Source: Candidatus Curtissbacteria bacterium
Lineage (GTDB): Bacteria > Patescibacteriota > Microgenomatia > Curtissbacterales > GWA2-41-24
DNA: 39,001 nucleotides
Direction: 5' to 3'
Assembly (NCBI GenBank): GCA_016198325.1
Contig: JACQIV010000014.1
Coordinates: forward strand, 1-39,001
Shown here: positions 7,830 to 15,556 of the stretch, one piece after another
Layout: every line of letters starts with the position of its first letter
Numbering within the stretch: position 1 is the first letter of the stretch
Made by a program: the position numbers and the translations under genes
Notes under the pieces: generated by a model
Seen by the model: only the letters and a program-made list of their open reading frames with translations
Told to the model about the DNA's origin: nothing
The model's database searches: none

Positions 7830-8987
7830 ATGTCCTCAGGTCTAAATCAGCTTCAGAGCAACCTAGAATCGCTTAAAAAGACAGCTGAAGATTTAGAGTA
7901 TTGGTCAGCAAGGGAGCTAATGCCCATGCTTGGCTACACTAATTGGGAAGGCTTTAAGACAGCCCTTAATCGTGCCAGAGAATCATGCCAACAAACAGGG
8001 CAAGTTGTTTCAGACCATTTTCGGGGCGCCCTAAAAATGGTCGATATCGGGTCCGGAACAAAAAGAGCAATCGAGGATCTACTATTAACACGTTATGCTT
8101 GTTATCTGGTTGCTCAAAATGGAGATCCCCGAAAGCCTCAAATAGCTGCGGCTCAACGCTATTTTGTTGTAAAAACACGAATGCAAGAGGTTTGGGAACA
8201 AAGGGCAATTGAAAGCAAGCGCTTGGAAGAACGAGATAAACTTAGAGATACTGAGAAAAAAATTGAGCGAACGGTTTACCAACGAGGAATTACACAAAGC
8301 TTTGAGTTTGCAACCTTTAAAAATAAACATATTGAGGCGCTCTATGGGGGAATCAATACACCTGATCTGAAAAAAAGACGAGGAATTCAAAAAGATAGGG
8401 CACTTGCAGATTTCGATACAGATGTCGAACTCAAAGCTAAAAGTTTTGCACTCGGAATGACAGATCATAACATTCGGACAAAAGATTTGGTCGGAAGAGA
8501 TAGGCTAGAACATGAAGTAATAGCGAATAGTACAGCTACAAGAAACGCACTATTAGCCAGAGGTATTATTCCTGAGAATCTTGAACCTGAGGAAGACATT
8601 AAGAAAATTGAGAAACGCAGAGCAAAGGAATTGCATGCGTTAGAGGCTACAGGATCACACAAAGCGATAGAAGAATCTTCAAGGATAAAAGAGCTTGAAA
8701 GACAATTTAAGCAAACCAACACTCAAGCACAAAACAAAATCGTTTCAAAAAGCAGACAGAAATCAAATTATGCGGGTTGTTTTAACGTCAAGCTGCCGCA
8801 AGAAGTTACAAGAGTGCATTTATCAAAACTATATGAATTATTCAGAGACAACCCAGGAATTACTACAATAATCTTGGAAGTTCCTGGAGTCAATTCTACT
8901 AGGCAATTTAAAGTTCCGTTTCAGGTGAATGTGACGGATGACGTAAAAATAAAACTTAAAAAAATATTAAATTCGTCAGAAGGATAA
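7830..8987 (+). CDS. dinD: DinD-like DNA-damage-inducible protein with extra C-terminal domain
   Basis: The 385-residue product matches E. coli DinD in its N-terminal two thirds: EYWSARELMPMLGYTNWEGF, VSDHFRGALKMVDIGSG, LTRYACYLVAQNGDPRKPQIAAAQRYF, and the EALYGG and KKRRGIQKD segments. DinD inhibits RecA-mediated strand exchange in E. coli. E. coli DinD is about 275 residues; here about 75 extra residues follow a charged linker. Their pattern (GCFNVKLPQEVTRVHLSKLY, then RDNPGITTIILEVPG, then a FKVPFQVNV strand) resembles the C-terminal domain of DNA polymerase III alpha. A longer frame begins at 7803, but the promoter's position supports 7830. The gene sits after a gene remnant and may be acquired. 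Confidence 0.8.
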   Translation: MSSGLNQLQSNLESLKKTAEDLEYWSARELMPMLGYTNWEGFKTALNRARESCQQTGQVVSDHFRGALKMVDIGSGTKRAIEDLLLTRYACYLVAQNGDPRKPQIAAAQRYFVVKTRMQEVWEQRAIESKRLEERDKLRDTEKKIERTVYQRGITQSFEFATFKNKHIEALYGGINTPDLKKRRGIQKDRALADFDTDVELKAKSFALGMTDHNIRTKDLVGRDRLEHEVIANSTATRNALLARGIIPENLEPEEDIKKIEKRRAKELHALEATGSHKAIEESSRIKELERQFKQTNTQAQNKIVSKSRQKSNYAGCFNVKLPQEVTRVHLSKLYELFRDNPGITTIILEVPGVNSTRQFKVPFQVNVTDDVKIKLKKILNSSEG

Positions 8988-9033
8988 ATAGGTGAAAAGC
9001 AGGTACAAACTTAAACAGTTGGATTGACAGCAT

Positions 9034-9076
9034 CGATACAATTTGATGGTTACAAAAACGTTTATCAAGCTAATGT
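9034..9076 (+). pseudogene. Duplicated 5' end of the 12083 gene
   Basis: About 33 of 40 bases (9034-9073) match 12071-12110, including the -10-like GATA(C/G)AAT and the start codon. From the ATG at 9046 it reads MVTKTFIKL, against MVPKTVIKL in the intact gene. The similarity stops at the boundary with the large minus-strand gene, whose stop codon begins at 9077. It is the truncated counterpart of the gene that resumes intact at 12083. Confidence 0.65.
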
Positions 9077-11983
9077 CTACCTCAGTTCAACTTTAGTTTG
9101 GATATCAGTTTCTGATACTTCCAGATTAAGTTTATTGTCCGAAAAGGTAGGGACTACATAGTTATTATTCAGCTGAATATCCACAACCTCCCAAGGCAAA
9201 AAGGGTAGTCGGACAAACGTTTTTCCGCCACATCCGTTTTGCACATTTAAAGTAAATGTCTTTGCACTTTTTTCCCAATCAACAGAAATTTCCCCGCATG
9301 ATGCTTTAATGCTAGTAGATGTTTTGTCGGTAATAATCATTGGTTCAATAGTCGTACTTTTAAAACCGGGGGATGCCGGCCTAATTCCTCCAACATATGC
9401 CGGCAAAAAGTAAGTTGGCGTTCCGGCCCAGGCGTGGGTTAAAGAGCCCTGGGGACGCGAACTAATTCTTGGGTCAAAAGTCTCCCAGGTAGAGACTGCA
9501 CCGCGTCTTAACATTTCGCCCCAGTAATTATTCATTAGATTCTTAACTTGCACCGCATCCCCGAATTGTTGCATAACCATTAAATAAAACAGGTTAAAGT
9601 AACCCGTTATAAACGTCGGGTTTTTAACTCTGAGACTATCGTAAATAATTTTGGAAAATTCAGCATCAAAAGTGTTGCTCCAAAGAAAAGCAACCAGTGC
9701 ATGCGGCTCCAATTCCGCCAAATTTTTACCGGAAAGCAGTTCGCGGTTTTTTTGCACCTGTTCCTCTTTTAATTTTCCGAATTTTTCCGATTTCTGCACA
9801 TCTCTTTCTTTATACAATTCCTCTAAATCAGCCAGGTTTTTAGTATAGAAGGCTGTAAGGATTAGATTTGTATCGGAAGGCACATCTCCGGGCGAAAGAT
9901 GGTTAGTCCAGCCCGTTAAGACTTGACCAAGTTCCAAATCGGTTGGCCTGTCTTGGTTAATAAGCCCGAATGGCTCTTGCAATTTCGAAACAGCTGCTAC
10001 AATTTTCTCTGCCGTCGGAAGCAGCTGGTTTAAAGCCTCCTCATCATTGGTGTAAAGGTAGTAATCCTTCAAGAAACTGACAAAAAGAAGATTATAGGAA
10101 AGAATCGTTTGATTAAGACTTGAAGGGAATACTGTTTCGATTAAACCGGTCGGTTTCTGGCTCGAAGCATATTCATATAAAGCCTTTTTTGCCAGGTCAC
10201 GGCTATCAAGGCTATAAAAACCCATAAGCATCTCAACGTAGGCATCTCCAAGGTATTGTGAACGTTCGTGAACAAAACTATCCTCAAACTGGTTCTGCAT
10301 GGCATATTTAAGAGTATCCTCGCCTAGTCTGTAAGTTTTATTTAATAATTCGTCGGAGCTTTTAAAATCGCCGACTTTGCCGGCCGGATAACTAACGGCA
10401 AAAAATTTAACTGATGTATCCACGTCCGCATCTGGCTCAGTTGTAACTTTAATTAATCTCATACCTCTCCGGCCGAAAGTTTTATAAGTAAATTCTCCAG
10501 CTCTATCAGTAATAATTTTATCTTTCTGGACCATGCTGCTTTCCCAATCCTCAAAATACTGAGCTGTTATTGTTGTTGAACCGGAAGCTTTAAAAGTAAA
10601 TTGGGGAAAACCGGCCACGACCTTTTCAAAATCAAACCAGAGCGCCCCGTCTTTTTTGAATACTAACTTAGGAGAAATCTCGCTATATGATAACGGCAAA
10701 ATTTCTCGTGCATAAAGATTTTGTTTCTTTTCGACTAAAGCCTCTTTCGCATTTTTAAACTTAACTGCCTGAGGGGTAAAATCATATATTTCGCGATAAA
10801 GCCCGGAGTTAATTTCATGATGTTTGACCTTGGCGCTTTCAAGGTCAACCTTTTGCCATCCGGTTTGGCCTGTAACCAGCCATGTCCGGTTAGTAGATAA
10901 AGCTAATTTTAACCCTGCAATTTCATAAGAAAATTCGGCCAAAACCCCGCCCGGAATTTGTTTTTGGAAATGAGTTTCGTGGTTATAGCTATAAGCAAAA
11001 ATCTCAATTTGATTTTTCCCTTCACGAAGGAAAGAAGATAAATCGTACTCGTCAAAATAAAGCCTTTTTTCATCTATCGGTCCGGGTCCTTCTCCAACAA
11101 ATTGGCCATTTAAAAAAAGCCGATACCTGCTTTTAGCAGTAATTGTTGCTTTGGCTTGTTTTGCAAACTTACCCGGGACATATAAATTCTTTTTAAATTT
11201 AAGATATTGATCATTCGTCTGTATATCTGCCCAGATCCATCTACTCTCGCCAAACTGTGAAGTAGTTTTAACACTCAATATGCAAAAAACAAAAAATATA
11301 CCAACAAGCACAAATATTGCTGTTTTAAGTTTAAATTCAGGTCTTAACAAGGGATAAGTTAACATCAGCAGAGATAAAATAAGTAGAAAAACGGGTAAAT
11401 AGTCAAAAAAACTAATCGGAATGAAAAATAGTTGCAATTTGTTAAAAATAATATTTTCAAGTGGAGCCGACCAAATTGCTCGGCCTAACCATAATCCAAC
11501 TACGACTAATATCGAAAAATAATACAAATTATTAACCTTGTAATTTCTTTTCCATAAGATCATTATTGTCAAAATTACCGGCGTATAAATAAGACTTTGG
11601 AGTTTGTGCTGCTTAAGGTTTACAAATGTTTCAATGTAAATAAGCAAACTGGAAGCAAGAAACAACCCGGTAGACACGTCATTCTTCTTTTTAAAATGGA
11701 GAAAAGTTAACGCCCATAACGCAAAAAGCAGAGTATTCGGTAAGTATTTTATAGTTGCAATATAAGATTGGTTCTGAAGGTAAGGAATTAAAAATGACGG
11801 AAACGATGTGAACTTACTGTTTAATATAAGGGCAAGCTCAAGTAATTTTTTACTAATTGCGGAATGTTGGTAGTAAACATCGGTTGGAATTGCAAAATAG
11901 ATAAGAAGAATTAACAATACGTCAAATGCAAGTATCGCCAGTATCGGCAAGCGTAGCAACTTTCTTTGTTTAATCCGTGTCAT
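9077..11983 (-). CDS. Large membrane protein with alpha-L-rhamnosidase-like (GH78-type) domain
   Basis: The 968-residue protein begins with about eight hydrophobic segments (roughly residues 10-250). The outer part then follows the order of bacterial alpha-L-rhamnosidases. First is an N-terminal beta domain with SRYRLFLNGQFVGEGPGPID and YNHETHFQ. Next is a six-hairpin (alpha/alpha)6 region with DSFVHERSQYLGDAYVEMLM, aligned with the family's DCPxRxERxxxxGD motif. Last is a C-terminal beta domain with SLTHAWAGTPTYFLPAYVGG. Fusion to a multi-pass membrane region is unusual; the enzyme would act on surface glycans. The Cys and Pro of the DCP motif are replaced, so activity is not certain. The ATG overlaps the stop of a truncated upstream frame (ATGA). 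Confidence 0.72.
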   Translation of the reverse strand: MTRIKQRKLLRLPILAILAFDVLLILLIYFAIPTDVYYQHSAISKKLLELALILNSKFTSFPSFLIPYLQNQSYIATIKYLPNTLLFALWALTFLHFKKKNDVSTGLFLASSLLIYIETFVNLKQHKLQSLIYTPVILTIMILWKRNYKVNNLYYFSILVVVGLWLGRAIWSAPLENIIFNKLQLFFIPISFFDYLPVFLLILSLLMLTYPLLRPEFKLKTAIFVLVGIFFVFCILSVKTTSQFGESRWIWADIQTNDQYLKFKKNLYVPGKFAKQAKATITAKSRYRLFLNGQFVGEGPGPIDEKRLYFDEYDLSSFLREGKNQIEIFAYSYNHETHFQKQIPGGVLAEFSYEIAGLKLALSTNRTWLVTGQTGWQKVDLESAKVKHHEINSGLYREIYDFTPQAVKFKNAKEALVEKKQNLYAREILPLSYSEISPKLVFKKDGALWFDFEKVVAGFPQFTFKASGSTTITAQYFEDWESSMVQKDKIITDRAGEFTYKTFGRRGMRLIKVTTEPDADVDTSVKFFAVSYPAGKVGDFKSSDELLNKTYRLGEDTLKYAMQNQFEDSFVHERSQYLGDAYVEMLMGFYSLDSRDLAKKALYEYASSQKPTGLIETVFPSSLNQTILSYNLLFVSFLKDYYLYTNDEEALNQLLPTAEKIVAAVSKLQEPFGLINQDRPTDLELGQVLTGWTNHLSPGDVPSDTNLILTAFYTKNLADLEELYKERDVQKSEKFGKLKEEQVQKNRELLSGKNLAELEPHALVAFLWSNTFDAEFSKIIYDSLRVKNPTFITGYFNLFYLMVMQQFGDAVQVKNLMNNYWGEMLRRGAVSTWETFDPRISSRPQGSLTHAWAGTPTYFLPAYVGGIRPASPGFKSTTIEPMIITDKTSTSIKASCGEISVDWEKSAKTFTLNVQNGCGGKTFVRLPFLPWEVVDIQLNNNYVVPTFSDNKLNLEVSETDIQTKVELR

Positions 11984-12067
11984 CGCCTGAGAGATATTAC
12001 AATTTTATCGCATGCAAAATCGTCGGCTATAGTCTCTCCTTTAATTGACACCCACCGCAAGTTCCCC
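11980..12067 (-). pseudogene. C-terminal fragment of an unidentified gene
   Basis: On the minus strand this frame reads NLRWVSIKGETIADDFACDK and on to a stop that overlaps the next start codon as ATGA. That is the normal arrangement of two genes in an operon. No start exists: the frame runs into the leader of the divergent 12083 gene, so the 5' part is missing. I do not recognise the protein. It suggests that the rhamnosidase-like gene arrived with the tail of its former upstream neighbour. Confidence 0.5.
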
Positions 12068-12082
12068 CTACGATAGAATTTG

Positions 12083-12619
12083 ATGGTACCAAAAACCGTT
12101 ATCAAATTAATCGACGAAGCAATTATCCCTGCAATTCTCTTAATTTCTGCCAAGATATTTGGGTTAATCGGAGCATCACTCATCTTTGGCCTCCCATTTT
12201 CAATTCATGGTCGCAAAATACTGGCAATTTTACCCTCAGTACAATTTGCCAACTTTCAGGATTACATTGTGGCCGAAAACTATTCCAATTTGGCTATGTT
12301 TATAGCCGCAGCTGCAGGCACAATGTATATCCTTGTAAAAGCCCATTTTTTCCACGAAAGCCATATTCACCCGAAACTTCAGGCAAAGCTTGCTAAACTG
12401 AACCTGGAATCACTAATAACGCCTAGTTATCATCTTTATCACCAAGCGGCAATTTGGCTGACCTTTCTTTGGTTAACTGTTGCTTTCATGTTTATTTCTT
12501 CTATCCTAAAAATTACATATCCTCAAATAACCATAATTGCCTTTATTGTTGCCGCCAATTTTTCCTGGGTTTTCGCAATCGACGTGGAAAAAGAAATAGA
12601 GCTTTCTAGGGAGACTTGA
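12083..12619 (+). CDS. Multi-pass membrane protein of unknown function
   Basis: The 178-residue product has four likely membrane helices, at about 10-35 (AIIPAILLISAKIFGLIGASLIFG), 70-87, 121-145 and 150-168. Polar loops contain HFFHESHIHPKLQ. No catalytic motif was recognised. The ATG at 12083 is preferred over the TTG just before it. A diverged copy of the first 10 codons and the leader lies 3 kb upstream at 9034-9076. The stop abuts the next start (TGA then ATG), so the two genes form an operon. Confidence 0.65.
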   Translation: MVPKTVIKLIDEAIIPAILLISAKIFGLIGASLIFGLPFSIHGRKILAILPSVQFANFQDYIVAENYSNLAMFIAAAAGTMYILVKAHFFHESHIHPKLQAKLAKLNLESLITPSYHLYHQAAIWLTFLWLTVAFMFISSILKITYPQITIIAFIVAANFSWVFAIDVEKEIELSRET

Positions 12620-13039
12620 ATGAAAAAAAAGCATTTTCTTTATACTCTTGCCAATTTCTCAACATTTATGGTTTTGGCAGCAATTGTAGCAGCGCCATTA
12701 TATTTTGCTTCGAAATTTACACAAGTTGCGGGCGTTAAATCCCAAAGTACTTATTTGATAATTTCCCAGGCGGAAAAATTTCCCGGGATGAAGTTTTCCC
12801 AGGATGGAACAACTTATTCCCTCAATTTGCCCAATTCCGCAGAGGCTTACCTCGCAGTACTAATTCTCAATAACCCGACGAATCAAAGCAGGACTTACCA
12901 AATAGAAAGTAGTGATGGATTCTTCTTTGGGGATAATTTGGACGAAAAACTCAAATCGATTTCATTACCGGCAGGTGCATCGGTTCCGGTAAGTGTCCAG
13001 TCCAAAGATAATAGCGAGGTAGAATTTTCGGTTAAATAA
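12620..13039 (+). CDS. Membrane-anchored small protein, unknown function
   Basis: The 139-residue product has a basic start and one hydrophobic segment (about 12-33). A probable extracytoplasmic beta domain follows, including AYLAVLILNNPTNQSRTYQI (about 74-93). The pattern (ILNNPTNQSRTYQIESSDGF, then LPAGASVPVSVQSKD) looks like an immunoglobulin-like or NPCBM-like fold, but I cannot name a family. It starts on the base after the stop of the preceding membrane protein and probably works with it. Confidence 0.6.
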   Translation: MKKKHFLYTLANFSTFMVLAAIVAAPLYFASKFTQVAGVKSQSTYLIISQAEKFPGMKFSQDGTTYSLNLPNSAEAYLAVLILNNPTNQSRTYQIESSDGFFFGDNLDEKLKSISLPAGASVPVSVQSKDNSEVEFSVK

Positions 13040-13092
13040 TTGAAGATAGATTCCCAATTAACAATGAACGATAAACTATTAACGATAAAATC

Positions 13093-14103
13093 CTATTGTA
13101 AAAACCGAATAAACCTTGCCGGCAAAAATCCGCTTCCGTAAATAATCACAAAGACAACAAAAATCCACAAAATCACCACAGAAAGGAGTGGTACATCGGA
13201 AAGCAAAACCCGCTCCGGTGATTCGCCTTCTTTTTTCTCGTGTATTACGTACAGATAACGCATGACCCCGTAAATCACAAACGGCACAGTGGCCATCAAC
13301 CATTTCGAAGCAAGCAAAGTCCTTGGCAAATAGTCGCCGAATAAAACCAGCACTTGTGGGCCGGCAGAAGGCGGCGGTTGCAGGAACGTAAACATCGTAT
13401 ACGAAAGCCAGGTTGCAGTTGCAAACATAATGGTTAATGAATCAAGAAGCGTTTCGGGGTAGTGCAACAAAATTGCCCTCGTAGTCAAATTTTTACTTTG
13501 GGTACCCAAAAGTAACGTTCTTTCCGACCTTCTTTTCCCGATTGCCAGAAACAGCGAAAGACATGCAACAGTTAGGATAAACCAGACAGTAACATGCGCG
13601 TCAATTAAAACCCCTCCTGCGTAAACCCGAAGAAGGAAACCGGAAGCAATTGCCATGACATCAAGCAATATGACAGATCTTAAGAAGAGGGAATAAGAAA
13701 GTTGCAGTATTGCATAAGCAAGTAATACTATCGAAAAAAATCCTGAAAGTTTACCGGCAGTAATGTACGAAACCCCAATCAACATGGAAGCAACGAACAA
13801 TGCAAGTATAGGGCTTACTTTTCCGGCAGCAATCGGCCTTTTGCGCTTGAACGGATGTTCTCTGTCCTTTTTTAAATCAATAACATCGTTGATAAGATAA
13901 ATTCCGGAAGTTAATGCGGTAAATATTAAAAACCCGACCGTTGTTGTTGCAAATTTTTCCGGGTTAAAAAATTCTCCTTCAAAGACAAGCGGAGCATAAA
14001 GTGCCAGGTTTTTAAGCCACTGTCGGGGCCTTGCGGAAACAAAAAGCCAAAAGGGAAGCCAGATTACTTTTGGCCCTTTATTGGTAAAGTCATATGTAGC
14101 CAA
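13093..14103 (-). CDS. UbiA-family prenyl-phosphate phosphoribosyltransferase (DPPR synthase-like)
   Basis: The 336-residue membrane enzyme has the signatures of decaprenyl-phosphate phosphoribosyltransferase of the UbiA superfamily. These are SARPRQWLKNLALYAPLVF (about 24-42) and the DxxxD site YLINDVIDLKKDREHPFKRK (about 91-110), followed by RPIAAG. About nine membrane helices are visible. In mycobacteria this enzyme (Rv3806c) joins phosphoribose to decaprenyl phosphate for arabinofuranose donors. The start is TTG at 14103, supported by GGGAGG 6 nt upstream. It overlaps the preceding WecA-like gene by 40 nt. The family is firm; the exact lipid and sugar are inferred. Confidence 0.83.
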   Translation of the reverse strand: MATYDFTNKGPKVIWLPFWLFVSARPRQWLKNLALYAPLVFEGEFFNPEKFATTTVGFLIFTALTSGIYLINDVIDLKKDREHPFKRKRPIAAGKVSPILALFVASMLIGVSYITAGKLSGFFSIVLLAYAILQLSYSLFLRSVILLDVMAIASGFLLRVYAGGVLIDAHVTVWFILTVACLSLFLAIGKRRSERTLLLGTQSKNLTTRAILLHYPETLLDSLTIMFATATWLSYTMFTFLQPPPSAGPQVLVLFGDYLPRTLLASKWLMATVPFVIYGVMRYLYVIHEKKEGESPERVLLSDVPLLSVVILWIFVVFVIIYGSGFLPARFIRFLQ

Positions 14104-15149
14104 ATCAAGCCTCCCAAAACAATAATACCGATTATCAAAATTGCAAATACTTTACCTGTTGAATTCAGGTTTAGCGCAATCGCCCCCAAAATAGCACACA
14201 GAATCCAATAAAACAAGGCAACTTGCCTTTGCGACAAGCCAAGAGATAACAGTTTATGGTGCAAATGACCACGGTCTCCCACAAGTGGCGATTTTTTCGA
14301 AGATAATCTGCGGATAATCGTAAAAACACCGTCTGTTAAAGGAACAACCATAACTAAAACAGCCGTGCCGACTTTTGCGCCCGAAAGAATTGCTAAAACT
14401 GCAACCAAAAAGCCCAAAAAATAAGAACCCGAATCACCGGGAAAAATCCGTGCAGGGGCAAAATTGAATACCAAAAAACCCAAAGTTACTGCGGCACCAA
14501 TCAGCGAAAGTAGGGAGACCATGAGTTGAGTGGGGTCGGAATAAGAATATTTAAGGCTCACTAAAAATAGGACAATTAACGCAATAAATACAATTCCCGG
14601 CATTTGCCCGTCGACTCCCGAAGAAAAATTCACCATATTAATGACCCAGACGATCCAAAGCACTGCGAATAAATCGGCAAGTACCAAAATAGAATGCGGT
14701 CCCCAAAAATCAAAAACAATTCTAAGTGTATCAAGCCTCAAGACGGAAAAATCTCCCGGCAAAACAGAAGCAATCGGGTTTGTAATAAAAGCAATTCCGA
14801 CACCGGACCCGACAACTACTATAGCTGCCAGTATTTGAGCAAACAACCTTAATCCTTTATTCAATTCGCGTCTGTCGTCAATAAGCCCGGCAAGTACCAA
14901 AATTAAACCGCCTGCAAAAATTCCAAGTAACTGCCCGCTTATCCCGACAAATAAAAGTGCTGCCAAAAAAAAGGAACAAAATAAAGCAAGCCCCCCTGCT
15001 CTTGGAATAATTGTTTTATGCAGTACTGCGGGATGTTTGTGTTTTTCAGGGTCATCAACATAACCGAATTTTTTAGCCAGATAAATCGTAATTGGAGTAA
15101 AAAGAACAGAAAAAGAAAAAGAAACCAAAAAGACTAATAAAAAAGTCAT
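14064..15149 (-). CDS. Undecaprenyl-phosphate sugar-1-phosphate transferase (WecA/TagO/MraY family)
   Basis: The 361-residue polytopic enzyme transfers a sugar-1-phosphate from a UDP-sugar to a polyprenyl phosphate, the first step of surface-glycan assembly. Family motifs are in order: IPRAGG (about 48-53), LAGLIDDRRELN (about 86-97), INMVNFSSGVDG (about 170-181) and ARIFPGDSGSYFLGF (about 232-246). The cytoplasmic DRGHLHHKLL (about 294-303) follows, typical of WecA/TagO rather than MraY. It overlaps the gene before it by 4 nt and the UbiA-type gene after it by 40 nt, so this is a tight operon. The sugar is probably GlcNAc, by analogy. Confidence 0.9.
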   Translation of the reverse strand: MTFLLVFLVSFSFSVLFTPITIYLAKKFGYVDDPEKHKHPAVLHKTIIPRAGGLALFCSFFLAALLFVGISGQLLGIFAGGLILVLAGLIDDRRELNKGLRLFAQILAAIVVVGSGVGIAFITNPIASVLPGDFSVLRLDTLRIVFDFWGPHSILVLADLFAVLWIVWVINMVNFSSGVDGQMPGIVFIALIVLFLVSLKYSYSDPTQLMVSLLSLIGAAVTLGFLVFNFAPARIFPGDSGSYFLGFLVAVLAILSGAKVGTAVLVMVVPLTDGVFTIIRRLSSKKSPLVGDRGHLHHKLLSLGLSQRQVALFYWILCAILGAIALNLNSTGKVFAILIIGIIVLGGLIWLHMTLPIKGQK

Positions 15150-15514
15150 ATTAATAGTTCTACAATCTTAAACAACCCGTAGAAAGAGCTAAAAACAATA
15201 ACGGCTGCTGATCCGCCAAGCGACCTTTTTAAAAATTTATTTTCATCGGACAAAAAAGAGATGATTGCGAAATTAATAACAACACAAACAATAGAAATTG
15301 AAGGGAAAATCCATAAAAAAATCGGCGCACCAAGCATTTTTTCTCCCCAGGGCATCGAATAAAATACGGGGACTTTCGGCGGAAACTGTTTAAGGTTCAC
15401 AAGAATTAGGCCGACTTCAAGTAAAATTAATAGACACGAAACTGAAAGCAACAAAAATAAAAGTTTATCCCGTGATAAACTTTCCCGCTCCAACACCAGT
15501 TGCTTAAAAGTCAT
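15146..15514 (-). CDS. Small membrane protein in the glycan operon
   Basis: The 122-residue product has three hydrophobic segments (about 20-38, 61-83 and 97-117). A conserved-looking loop, FPPKVPVFYSMPWGEKMLGA, lies between the first two. That loop resembles those of small DUF1648-like membrane proteins, but I am not certain of the family. Its stop overlaps the WecA-like start by 4 nt (ATGA), so it is surely co-translated with that gene. No catalytic motif was recognised. Confidence 0.6.
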   Translation of the reverse strand: MTFKQLVLERESLSRDKLLFLLLSVSCLLILLEVGLILVNLKQFPPKVPVFYSMPWGEKMLGAPIFLWIFPSISIVCVVINFAIISFLSDENKFLKRSLGGSAAVIVFSSFYGLFKIVELLI

Positions 15515-15556
15515 TTAAAAATTCTCGATCTCCATCCTAATATCCTTGTTACCCAA

